Shown: piece by piece, positions 12,661-23,982 of the stretch
Position numbering within the stretch: position 1 is the stretch's first letter
How the letters are laid out: every line of letters starts with the position of its first letter
Position numbers and translations under genes: made by a program
Notes under the pieces: generated by a model
The model's input: only the letters and a program-made list of their open reading frames with translations
Database searches by the model: none
What the model was told of the DNA's origin: nothing
DNA from: Dromiciops gliroides
Lineage: Eukaryota > Chordata > Mammalia > Microbiotheria > Microbiotheriidae
Reading direction: 5' to 3'
Length of the DNA: 64,000 bases
Assembly: GCF_019393635.1 (NCBI RefSeq)
Contig: NC_057862.1
Span: 245,309,441-245,373,440 of the forward strand

Positions 12661-14340
12661 AGCCAGAAATACAATATTAGCTTTTTTCAATAAGTGTATC
12701 AGTAAAGAGGAGAAAAAGAAAGGAGGGCAGCTAAATGGAATAGGAGGGTCAAGGGAAGGGTTTTTTTTAAGGATATCTTTTAAATAGATCTAATCTGTTT
12801 GTAGACAGATTAGAAAGAGCCCGTGGAGAGGGGAGAGATTAAAGATGCATGAAAGAAAAAAAAGATAATTGATGGATCCAAGGTCTTAGAAGAAATGAGA
12901 GGGATGGAATCAAGGGCACAGGTAGAATTTAGTCTTCACAAGGAGTAGGAGATTGAAGGAAAATGCCATGGATAATAAAGCTGAGTTTTAGAGTAGAAGA
13001 GTTGAGAGATTGGATCATCTTCTCCCTGTCAGGAGGAGGCTAAATAATTTGCTATGTGCATGAGAAGAGGAGGTTTTAAAAAGAGCTTGCTATGGAGATT
13101 TAAATAGTATATCAGTTAGAAATAGGAATATTGCTGAGCAGCAATGAGGACCCAGATGATGGTATGTATCTATAAACATGCATTGAGCACGGGTCTACCT
13201 TGCCAGGATGGGATTAAATGGACCTGAAGAAAACAAGAAAGGAATCTGCCGGACCAGAGGGCCCTTGAAAAATAAGAAATGACCTTAGTCCTAAGGAGGT
13301 ATTGGGAAGAGGAATACTGTGATTGGAAAGCTCAAAATTCAAAACTCAAAATCCAGTAGAGCCTTTCCTTTAGTGAGGAGCCAAGTGTTGACCCATGCAG
13401 TTGTAATGGCTTAAGTGGAGAGGAGTTAAAGGATGTTGAGGTTAGAGTTTTGGAAGAATTATCAGCCCATTGTGCATTTTAGATGCCTCCAGATCAGGAA
13501 AAAAATATATTCTTTATATTACATAACTGTACGTAATTTACCATCATGCAATTAAGGTGTTTGTGTTGCTTAGTGAAATTGAGTAATAGGACACTAGAGC
13601 ATGCATGGTATGTATTTGGTAATTTTTTCAGTCCTTGAGTAAGTCATTAAGGAGTGAAAGCTGAAGGTTCTTCAAAGCACTACCAATTTCTATTAAATAA
13701 CCATACTTTTTCATGAAACAAATGCAAATCCTTATGAACTCATAGAAAACCCTGGGGCAGTCACACTATTAGTGCTATAACTGTCAAGAGAACTTTAAAA
13801 AAGGTATCATATTTAATAAGCATATAGTTAGAGAAATTATAGAAGGAAACTCATACCTAATGGGTCATTTAGGAATAAGTCTATTTCTTTGCTAATGCAG
13901 GACTTTTCCCTGCAGTAGTTTTCAGTACTCAGTTTCCATAGCTATAAATGACTCAAGCTATGGGGTTTCTACCACTTCCCTTAAGGGCCACTTCCATAGC
14001 TCAAGAGATTTCATCATTAAGAGATTTCTCATTTTCATCTCTTTACTACAAATTAACTCCATGAATGACTTGGAACAATTCTGCCTGCAAAGGGCGTTAT
14101 ACCTTTCAAACACTTTCAGGTGGTTGTCAGGTTCTTTCCCCATCACGCATCACATTTTTAAAGGACCCACAGACACATTTTGATTTGACAACCTTCAACA
14201 ATTTGTCTCACAGATGCATTTTTCTGCAAAATTGGATGGATGGGAAATAAAATTTAGCTCTTTGCAAATGTTGTCCATTTCACCCATTCACCCTTTACTG
14301 AGATATCAACCATAACACCACTTATTCAAATTTTTGTTAT
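12661..14340. other. Intergenic DNA, no feature recognised
   Basis: No young repeat, gene or RNA gene seen. Part of it (12.7-13.3 kb, purine-rich) may be a very old repeat I cannot name. Confidence 0.5.
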
Positions 14341-15084
14341 TCCCTGGAGCAATAGTCTCCAAATTTTTCTGATTACATACCTCATCAGTGCCCAGTTTTT
14401 GAGCATACCCCCCAGTATATGTGCGTTTATTTATAAATTATATGCATGAATTACTGTAGAAATATATTATGTACATTATAAAACATGGACAAAATAGAAA
14501 ATAAAAGGAATAAAAATAAAGAATATTATGTATTTTATTTTAATTATTAATGATATGAAAATAATTTTTGCTCTCACTGAGAACAATGTGATTGAATATG
14601 CAGAAGAATTATTTTTAAACTCATATATACCTTAGAGAATAGGGCCAAATTTTAAATAACATTCATTAATAAATAATTACTCAGTTAATTTGGTCACTTT
14701 TGCTAAGCAAAAAGGTGAATTTCTTTTTAAAAAATAATTTTTTATTGAAAGATATCCAATCAGAGAATGGGTCATCAGGAGTTTCATTTTTCTGTGTAGT
14801 CACTATATTATATAATGTATATATGTACATATATATATATTTCAAAAATAACAAGAAAAAGTGAATTGTCTCTATTTCAACTCAGCAAAACATTTTCAAC
14901 TTAAATTTGTTCCTTTTCTTTTATATGTTTCTGATAATGGATATATCATACCTTGATTCCCCATCATTTAAAAAATATTTTAAGTATGTTTTTGTATGTA
15001 TGTAAGGAACAGTAAGAGAGGTCAGTCTGGATCTATAGAAGGAGAGTAAAAGTATAAGGCTGGAAAGATAAAGGGGATGAGAGG

Positions 15085-15306
15085 AAGTAAGCATTTATGT
15101 AATGTTTACCACGTCCTAGGCAATTCACTAAGCACTTTTTACAACATGATCTCATTTGATCTTCACAACAACCCTGAAGGTAAGTTCTATCATTAACTTC
15201 ATTTAAAGCTGAGGAAACTGGGGGCAAGGCAAGAGTTAAGTGAGTGCCCAGGTTCATACAACTAAGGAAGGGGTTTCTAGCACCAGTACTCTATCCACTT
15301 TGCAAC
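15085..15306 (-). mobile_element. MIR-family SINE, antisense
   Basis: An old MIR/THER-type unit on the minus strand: 'ctcatttgatcttcacaacaa' and 'gaggaaactgggggcaa' type segments, then the tRNA-like end near 15300. Divergent, without clear target-site duplications. Confidence 0.75.
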
Positions 15307-15424
15307 CAGTTAGGTTGGGGGCCAGTTTGTAAAGGGTTTTTAGATGCTAGACAGGAGTTTCTATTTTAACCTAGAGTCAGTAGGCATGAAATAGAGCATT
15401 AAAGTAGCCGTATGACATGGCTAT

Positions 15425-15900
15425 GGGGAGCTAAGTGGTACAGTGGATAGAGTATTGAGTTGGGAATCAGGGAAAACTCATTTTCCTGAATTAAAATGCC
15501 TCCTCAGGGGGCAGCTAGGTGGTTTCAGTGGATAAAGTACCAGCCCTGGATTCAGGAGGGACCTAATTTCAAATCTGGGCCTCAGACACTTGACAATTGC
15601 CAACTGTGTGACCCCTGTCAATTCACTTACCCTCATTGCCCTGAAAAAAAATTAAATTAAAAAAAAATCCATCCTCAGACACTTGCTGGCTGTGTGACCT
15701 GGACCAAGTCCTTAAAACCTGTTGCCTCAGTTTCCTCAATTGTAAATTAGCTGAAGAAGGAAATGGGCAAACTACTCCAGTATCTTTCTCCATCTCCTAG
15801 AGAAGGAAATGGCAAACAACTATAGTATCATTGCCAAGAAAACCCCAAAATGGGGTGACAAAGAGTAGGACACAACTGAAAATGACTGAATGGCAACAAT
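15425..15900 (+). mobile_element. Older RTE-tailed SINE split by a young SINE
   Basis: The older head at 15425-15506 and tail at 15669-15900 ('ggcaaactactccag', 'ggacacaactgaaaatgactg') flank a young SINE at 15507-15667. Imperfect duplications near 15495-15506 and 15667-15678 (ATGCCTCCTCAG against ATCCATCCTCAG) mark the later insertion. The tail also contains an internal duplication of the GAGAAGGAAATGG motif. Confidence 0.8.
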
Positions 15901-16164
15901 TATTATACCTGTGTTTTAGGAAAATCACTTTGGACACCATGTGGAAGATAAATTGGAAAGGATAGCAACTTCACAAAGGAAGACCATTTAAGATGCCACT
16001 ACAATAATCTAAGTGAGACATGATGGGAGATTAAAAATAGGGTGGTGGTGGTTGCATTAGTGGAGAAAAGGAGATGAAAACAAGAGCGGTTGTAGAGAGA
16101 ATAATATTTAACCACTGGCTTATATGTGGGAGGAGGGGTGAATGAAAGTGAGGAGTCAAGTAAT

Positions 16165-16488
16165 ACCTTACTTCTATTCCAATAATACAATGATCCAAGA
16201 CAATCCCAAAGGACCCATTAGTGAAACATACTATCCACTTCCAAAGAAAGAACTGGTATTTAATGGAACACAGACTGAAGCATCCTATTTTTCACTTTCT
16301 TTCATTGTTTTTCTTTTATTTGTTTTCTTGTACAAAATGGACTAATATGGTAATGTTTTCCATAATTGTACATGTATAACCCATATCTGGATTGCTTTCT
16401 ACTCAAGGAAGAGGGGGAGGGCGAGGGGAGGAGAGGAGTGGATATAAATTGGAACTCAAAACTATAAATAACAATGTTTATTTACTTT
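16165..16488 (+). mobile_element. L1/HAL1 3'-UTR fragment
   Basis: The plus-strand 3' end parallels 26.64-26.99 kb ('caatgatccaagacaa', 'gaaagaactgg', 'cagactgaagcat'), followed by a purine-rich run and an AT-rich tail. A young SINE inserted at its end. Confidence 0.75.
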
Positions 16489-16502
16489 AAAAAAGAATGA
16501 TA

Positions 16503-16642
16503 GGGGTGGCTAGGTGGCACAGTGGATAAAGCACTTGCCCTGGATTCAGGAGGACCTGAGTTCAAATCCGGCCTCAGACACTTGACACTTACTAGCTGTG
16601 TGACCTGGGCAAGTCACTTAACCCCCATTGCCCCACCAAAAA
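16503..16642 (+). mobile_element. Young SINE (WSINE1-like)
   Basis: A full unit flanked by a perfect 14-bp duplication AAAAAAGAATGATA at 16489-16502 and 16643-16656. Confidence 0.93.
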
Positions 16643-17400
16643 AAAAAAGAATGATACTGTTTGCCACAATTGTCATAATTAGAAGGATAACTGGTGACCT
16701 CCACAGAAACAGAAAAATTTGAAAGAGGGCTCAAGTTTCAGGGAAAGATAATATAGTGCCTGGTACCTAGTAAGTAAGCATTTAATAAATGCTTTACCTA
16801 CTGCCTGCAATAACAATTGCAACTCACCAATGCCTGTTCATCCTGTGTGACTTATACTGTCCTACCCAGAGCAGAAAGCAAAATAGGAGAGGACTCTTAT
16901 TCACCCAGAATTACTACCCCCAGTACACCCAACCAACCTTCCAAGAAACATGCTTGCACCTATGATCTGTGAGAAATGGAATGGGTTGTAGCTGATGCTA
17001 TGAGTACCTGGGTTGGGGTTAGATTATAATGGGTTGAAAGACAGGTGTCTGACCCTAAAAGGTATCAGTTGGGAGTTTTTACAGTAGAGTGAATGTTTGG
17101 AGTAGAGGAATATCAGGGATAATGGGAGGAAGATAAATGTAGTTGTGTTGGAGATGAGTCCTGTGATATCCACTCATCTGGACTGATCTTCCCACCATCT
17201 GACTGCCTGACTACATATTTCATGTGATCATGTCATGTTCTCATGCTTCCCCCATGTCATGGCCCATGCTTTGGGAAATATTGTTTTAAAGAATTGAATT
17301 GATATCTTCAATAAATTCATTTCAATAATTTCATCATTTCATTCTTTTCTTTTTTTGAAAAAATCCCCATTGACTGATTTGCATTAAATTATTTATTCTG

Positions 17401-17524
17401 TGGATAGAGCACCGACCCTGGAGTCAGGAGTACCTGGGTTCAAATCCGGCCTCAGACACTTAACACTTGCTAGCTGTGTGACCCTGGGCAAGTCACTTAA
17501 CCCCAATTGCCTCACTAAAAAAAA
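17401..17524 (+). mobile_element. 5'-truncated young SINE
   Basis: It starts at TGGATAGAGCACC, lacking about the first 20 bases of the head, and ends in poly-A. Flanked by a perfect 15-bp duplication AAATTATTTATTCTG at 17386-17400 and 17525-17539. Confidence 0.93.
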
Positions 17525-17936
17525 AAATTATTTATTCTGTTATTCTCTCAGCAATTTGGGGAGGTGTTTTTTTTCTTTAAATCACAAGTCCTTTTTACAA
17601 GGTCTTCATTACTTCCTTATTACCTCAACTCCTTTGACTAATTTTTTGTGCATTAAATATCCATGTTTGAGAGAAAAAAAGCCTGAAATGTCTTGGCAGC
17701 TCTGTCTGATCCATGCTTAAAGGAAAATTAAAACCCTGTTTTGACAAGGTTTTTCTAAGTTGTGTTGGTTATATAAATAACCAATAGACTGAATTCCATT
17801 GCCTAAATTCTGTGAGAATGGAGACAACTGCATCTGTCTCTGACAAATAGAATTCAGAAAGCTTGGAGGGAGACAAGAACAAACAAATGTTATCCGCCTC
17901 ATGTATGGGGCAGGCATTTTAAAATTTAAAGAGGAG

Positions 17937-18086
17937 GGGCAGCTAGGTGGCGCAGTGGATAGAGCACCGGCCCTGGAGTCAGGAGTACCTGAGTTCAAAT
18001 CCGGCCTCAGACACTTAACACTTACTAGCTGTGTGACCCTGGGCAAGTCACTTAACCCCAATTGCCTCACTAAAAAAAAAAAAAAA
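17937..18086 (+). mobile_element. Young SINE, near-consensus
   Basis: A full-length unit with almost no divergence from the other young copies. The duplication TTAAAGAGGA lies at 17927-17936 and 18087-18096. Confidence 0.93.
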
Positions 18087-18165
18087 TTAAAGAGGAAGGG
18101 TGAGAAAAATGGTCAAAAGACAAGGCAGCTTGGCTTGCTCTTTTTTTAAAAAAAAATTACCTTGG

Positions 18166-18388
18166 AGCAGCTAGGTGTTGAAGCGGATAAAGCACCAGCC
18201 CTGGATTCAGGAGGACCTGACTTCAAATTAGGCCTCAGACACTTGACACTAGCTGTATGACCCTGGGCAAGTCACTTAACCCTCATTGCCCCACCAAAAA
18301 TAAACAAACAAGCAAACAAACAAATAAAATTTTAAAATCAAAAAAGTTTAAAAAATTTTTTAAATAAATAAATTTAAAAAAATTTTTA
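18166..18388 (+). mobile_element. Young SINE with long A/T-rich tail
   Basis: The body at 18166-18298 is followed by a tail of (AAAC/AAAT)n. An imperfect duplication, AAATTACCTTG near 18154-18164 and AAATCACCTTG near 18388-18398, puts the whole tail inside the insertion. Confidence 0.85.
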
Positions 18389-18510
18389 AATCACCTTGAC
18401 CATCTTTCCTTTTTTCTTCCCTTATTATGTCCCCTTTCTCTTGCTCAGGTTCTTCAAAATTAAATATTATTGATAATAACTAGGCTGTAACTATTAACAT
18501 GAGAAAGGGA

Positions 18511-18775
18511 TGAGAACAAGCATTTATTAAGCACCTACTATGTGCCAGGCACTGAGTTAAGCTTTTTACAGATATCCCATTTGAGCCTCACAACAACCCT
18601 GGGGGGGGGGGATGCTATTATTAACCCCAATTTACAGATGAAGGTACCAAGGCAGACAAAAGTTAAGTGACTTGCCTGGGGATACACAGATAATCAAATG
18701 ACTGAGGTCAGATTGAATTTAGGTCTTCAAGATGCCAATCCCAACACTCTATTACTATACCACCCATAGAGAAAT
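18511..18775 (-). mobile_element. MIR-family SINE, antisense
   Basis: Minus-strand MIR-type unit: 'cacctactatgtgccaggcac', 'cctcacaacaaccctg', 'aagtgacttgcctgggg' and a terminal tRNA-like end. A G-run lies at 18601-18610. Confidence 0.8.
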
Positions 18776-18919
18776 AATCTTCTTGCGTAGAATATGAAAG
18801 AAGCAAAAAGTACATAATTGTAACTGAATAGTTATTTAATATGTTAAATATTATATAAACTCCTGCACATTTGAATATTTATAGAGATCTTCCAAACATA
18901 CTTCCTGCCAGGTGATGCA

Positions 18920-19170
18920 TTTGGGGCAGCAAGGTTGCCAAGTGGATAGTGCTCCAGGCCAGAGTCAGGAAGAACTGAGTTCAAATCTGGTCTCAGACAC
19001 TTACTAGCTAGGTGACCCTGGGCAAGTCACTTAATCCTGTTTGCTTGTTTCTTCACCTGTAAAATGAGCTGGAGAAAGAAATGGCAAGCCACTCCAGCAT
19101 CTTTGCCAAGAAAACCTCAAATGGGGTCATAAAAAATCAGACATAAATGAAATGACTGACAACAAAACTG
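18920..19170 (+). mobile_element. Older RTE-tailed SINE
   Basis: Head GGGGCAGCAAGGTTGCC..., core, then the tail 'gagctggagaaagaaatggc' and 'ggggtcataaaaaatcagac'. Same older family as at 3471-3885. Confidence 0.85.
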
Positions 19171-19311
19171 TACACTGAGAGTGTTGCTTTGTTTGTTGTT
19201 GTTGTTGTTTTATTACCAGGCTCATAATTTCTGACTTAGAGCGCACAGTATACCTTCATATTTATCATATTTACACCCAAACTATTTTTTGTTTGTATCC
19301 CTGTGCTTAAT

Positions 19312-19539
19312 AGGGGTTCTTAAACTGGCACCAACAAATTTGGTCTTTAAAAAAAACATTTAGATCAATGCATTTCTATAGCATTGGTTTCCTTTGAAAT
19401 CCTATTAATTTCAAATTTGAAATTCTATAAATTTAATTTTCTGCATTTTAACACATTATGTTTAGATGAGGTCCATGTTTCACCAGAATGCCAAAGGGGT
19501 CCCTAACATACAAAATAAAGGTTAAGAATTCTTATTTAA
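19312..19539 (+). mobile_element. hAT-like non-autonomous DNA transposon relic
   Basis: Inverted ends AGGGGTTCTTAAAC at 19312 and ...GGTTAAGAATTCTT near 19520-19534 enclose an AT-rich interior. It closely parallels 39.88-40.08 kb. Fits a Charlie-type MER element. A young SINE inserted in its right end. Confidence 0.6.
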
Positions 19540-19685
19540 GGGGCAGCTAGGTGACACAGTGGATAAAACATCAGCCCTGGATTCAGGAGTACCAGAGTTC
19601 GAATCCAGCCTCAGGCACTTGACACTTCCTAGCTATGTGACCCTCGGCAAGTCACTTAACCCTGATTGCCCCACCAGGGGAAAAA
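19540..19685 (+). mobile_element. Young SINE in the hAT-like element
   Basis: Flanked by a perfect 16-bp duplication AAGAATTCTTATTTAA at 19524-19539 and 19686-19701. Confidence 0.94.
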
Positions 19686-19879
19686 AAGAATTCTTATTTA
19701 ATTATCTTTGTATTTCCTCTCTCCCCAATATAATACTTGGCATAAGGACCTGTGTTTTCCCCATTATTTTTCAACCACCATAGACTACATTTCTTCCATT
19801 ATCTTAGTAGATATTCTTCGTAAGTTACCATGGCTGGAAAATAAATCATCACCCCAGATGGCTAAGAAAATTATGAGTC

Positions 19880-20240
<361 letters not shown>

Positions 20241-20368
20241 AAAATGACGAGTCTCTCCAAACTTAGTCTTGTCCATAAGGACATTTAATCCATTACTAAA
20301 CACATGTTTGAAGCCTTTTGAACTTAGCAGGACCTTGTCAGAATTTGGTGCTCCCCCTGGCACAAATT

Positions 20369-20622
20369 GAGGCAGCTGGTGGTGAAGCTGAAAAGAGTGC
20401 CAGACCTAGAGCCTGCGTTCAAATCCACCTTCAGCCACTTAATAGCTGTATGATCCTAGGCAAGTCACTTAATCTCCCTGTTTCAGTTTCTTCTACTATA
20501 AAATGGGGGGAAAAAATAGCACTTACTTTCCAGGGTTGTTTTGAGGATCAAATGAGATATTTATAAAGAATTTAGCATAGTGTCTGGCACATAGTATAAC
20601 TGCATAATGTATAAATGCGTGC
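20369..20622 (+). mobile_element. MIR SINE, near full length
   Basis: Plus-strand MIR: tRNA-like head, 'cacttaatagctgtatgatcc', 'caagtcacttaatctccctg', 'aggatcaaatgagat' and the 3' 'gtgtctggcacatagta' tail. Confidence 0.85.
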
Positions 20623-20779
20623 ATTGCTTGTTTTCTTCTTCCTAGAAATAGCCTCAAAGAATATTATGGTCACCTTCATGCCTTGATTAGAAATGGAAAG
20701 TAGGACTTTACTAAGAGGCGAAGGGGAGAAGATGAGCTCTGCATATAATAGGCACTTCATAAATATTTTGGGGGGGACC

Positions 20780-20988
20780 AGCTCAGGACTTGAACTTAGG
20801 AAGACTCATCTTCTGAAATTTACTTATGGCCTCAGACATTTGCTTGCTGAGTGACCTCTGGGCACGCTCACTGAACTCTGTAAAATGAGCTGGAGAAGGA
20901 ATTCGGCAAACCACTCCAATATCAAGAAAAACCCCAAATGGAGTAATGAAGAGTTGGACATAACTTAAATGATTCAACAACAGCGAAA
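20780..20988 (+). mobile_element. Older RTE-tailed SINE, divergent
   Basis: Core and tail recognisable ('gagctggagaaggaattcgg', 'gagttggacataac'); the head is degraded. Confidence 0.7.
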
Positions 20989-21819
20989 AAGTTTTTGGGA
21001 GGAACTAAACAGATGAATGAATGTTGCGACTAACGGATAGCCAGCTTGTTAAGGGCTAAAATTCTAGCTAAACCTGTCTAAAATATCTAATGAGTGGTCA
21101 CCATAAATATATAAGCTTTAGCAAGAGTTAGACCTTTTAAGCATTATTAAGGAGAATAAGGAATTTCGGTAAAGAGGAGAGAGAAAGGCCTAGATTCCTA
21201 TCTATTAAAGGGAGAGGTGCATTTCTAGCTCCCTCTCCACCATGGTCCTCAGGAAAGAGCATGAGACAGAGCGCCAGTCTCTTCCTTCCTCCTCCCACTA
21301 GGCCAAATTACTTCCTGACGCCAAAGAAAAGGACTCCTGGTCTTCGCCCTCAAGACCTTCACTCAATGGGCGGAACTCTTCTACAGTAAGCTCTCCAGCA
21401 GGTGGCGTCATTCCAATACGTTACACAGCTATATGTCACCAAGTTAGGTCTTGAAACTCTGACCTTCTGGCTTTCAATCTTTTGCTTTCCCAGTTTTCCC
21501 TACTTCCTAAGTCCTCTTATTAATCTGCAGTCATACAGCTGAAGAGAATATCACCAGCTCACATTTGACCAAACATATTTACTATAGCCTATGTTTTTTT
21601 TTTTTTTTCCTAGACAGGCATCTGTTTCCTATACTCTGCTTATTAGATTCTGAATATCTGAGTGTGAATTTTTTCCACCATGGAATATCTCTCTCTATAA
21701 GATAATTTTACACCCTCTAAAGCAAGACCTTCAATAATATATTTCAGGTCTAGTTGTCATGCATAAAAACCTATTCATTTCATATGTGACAAACGAGAGA
21801 CATACAAAAGCTTAGTGGT

Positions 21820-21985
21820 GGAGGCAGCTAGGTGGCGCAGTGGATAGAGCACCAGCCCTGGAGTCAGGAGTACCTGAGTTCAGATTCGGCCTCAGACACT
21901 TAACACTTACTAGCTGTGTGACCCTGGGCAAGTCACTTAACCCCAATTGCCTCACTAAAACAAAACAAAACAAAACAAAAACAAA
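21820..21985 (+). mobile_element. Young SINE with (CAAAA)n tail
   Basis: A near-consensus body followed by CAAAA repeats, flanked by a perfect 16-bp duplication ACAAAAGCTTAGTGGT at 21804-21819 and 21986-22001. Confidence 0.94.
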
Positions 21986-22309
21986 ACAAAAGCTTAGTGG
22001 TAACTCAACATATTCACATATCAGAACATGTGAGACAATGTGGTTTAGTGGATATAGAGTGTTGGATTTTATCAGGAAGAAGTAGGTTTAAATTCTGCCT
22101 CACATTTTCATTAGCTGGGTGACTAAGAGTAAATATTTTAGTATTTTTAAGAACTGTGCTGATAATTCTTATATTGTAAAGAGTGCTCGCCCTTAAGAGG
22201 TAGATGGTGCCAAATCTATTCCAGTTTTAGTGAAATCCTAAGTTTTGGAAGCTTCTAAAGGTAAGGACTGAAAATTAGCCTCCTTACTACTAAGAGAATT
22301 AATAAAAAT

Positions 22310-23047
22310 AATAATACGCTAGTAATAATGCCTACTATGTGCCACTGTACTAAGTGCTTAACACAATATTATCCTGATTTGATCTTCACAACAACCCTGG
22401 AAGGCTAGATACTATTCTATCTCCATTTTTACAGTTGAGGAAACTCGAGGCAAACAGAAGCTTTAGTGATTTGTTCAGGATCACATAGCTAATAGGCTCT
22501 TCTTAACTCCAGGGCCCGTTATCTTTCTCCTTTGCTACCTAGTACCGTGTTGTTATGGCATTGGGTTTTGTTGATATTGGGTCTTTTCAGCTTGTATCCA
22601 ATTCTTCATGACCTCATTTGGAGTTTCTAGGTAAGATACTAGACCTGTATTTGATATTTCCTTCTCTAGCTCATTTTACAGATGAGGAAACTGAGGCAAA
22701 CAGAATTAAAGTGACTTACATAGGGGTAGCCAGCTAGTAAGTGTCCAAGGCCAGAGTTGAACTCAGGAAGAAAAGTCTTCCTGACTCCACTCCTGGTATT
22801 CTATCCATTGTGCCAACTGACTGCCCCAAAACCTAGTAGTAAGTATTCATGATATATTTTTAAAGGAACAGCACTTGAGGCACACTATTTTATTTGATCC
22901 TCAAAATGACCCTATGAGATAATAAGTGTAAGTATTAGTAACCTCATTTTACTAATGAAAAAACTGAGAAAAGCTTTAATAGCTTGCCCAGCCAGGTCTT
23001 CTGATTCTAAAACCAGTGATTTTTTTTTCCCACCAAACCATAGCTGC
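22310..23047 (-). mobile_element. Cluster of three old antisense SINEs
   Basis: MIR-type at 22310-22545, RTE-tailed SINE at about 22570-22827 (it begins with the antisense BovB-like tail and ends at the tRNA head 'actgactgcccc'), and MIR-type at about 22850-23047. All are on the minus strand and divergent. Confidence 0.7.
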
Positions 23048-23973
23048 CTAGTCTATCCATCTACTTGAATGTTAAATCCATCTAAATAGTCAATAATAGA
23101 ATGCCAATCTTGCTTTATTATCATCATTTCTTAAGTATGTAAGGCTGTCTAGAGTACACTGTATGCAAACACCATACACACAGACAAGAAGCTTGCAATT
23201 GAAAACAATCATGATTCCAACACATTTGCAAAGGAAAAATAGACAGCAGAATACTAACTCAGTAAGATTGTTTTGCATCACACACAGGTCAAGAGAAAGT
23301 TGATGTTGGTGGGGGGAGGGGCAAAGAGAAGGCTATAAGAGGCAAAGATGTAGAAACATTGTGTGAGCTACGTTTCTAAGATAAGTGCCTCTCCTACTGG
23401 ACAAATCTTATGCATCCACAATCATGTTCTAACATTCATGGCCAAAATTCACAAACTATTGGGGAAATTGATTGTTATATGAAGGTACAATATTGATTTA
23501 GATTTTACTTTGTAGAAGTTCCATTGTTTTAAAAAATTGTTGATGTCAAAAGTAGAGACATAACTTGGATGAGGATTTTAAAAATTTGTTCCAGGACACT
23601 GAAAGCACCTGTAATCCTTTAGTGACTAGACTTAACTGAGCTTACCATTTACTTAACGAGATTAATTAGTTTAAATAGGAAGACACTGGATAGTATGTTG
23701 CTTTCTGCCCAAGAGCAACCTAGTAGTATTATGGGGTCCCTTCCTCCAGAGAGAACTTCTTGGTTCTATTCCCCTACTGGGCTTTTTTTTCTACCAAGTC
23801 ATGATACACTGAGGTCTCCCACCCCTCAAATGAGTTGTCTTTTTTAGAATGTGTTTCATTATGATTATTATGATCATTTCAATGCCCTTCACCTTCTATC
23901 AGGTTGGAACCTTCTCTGTGACAGTGTGATAAGACTACTAACTACTCGGGTTCTCCCCAAGTCTCTGCACATT
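23048..23973. other. Intergenic DNA, no feature recognised
   Basis: Single-copy-looking DNA. I see no gene, RNA or young repeat. Confidence 0.5.
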
Positions 23974-23982
23974 AATTAGGCT

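Noticed and set aside
16503..16642. tRNA-like heads of the SINEs considered as tRNA genes
   Set aside because: They continue into the CORE region and poly-A with target-site duplications, and none shows a complete cloverleaf, so they are SINEs.
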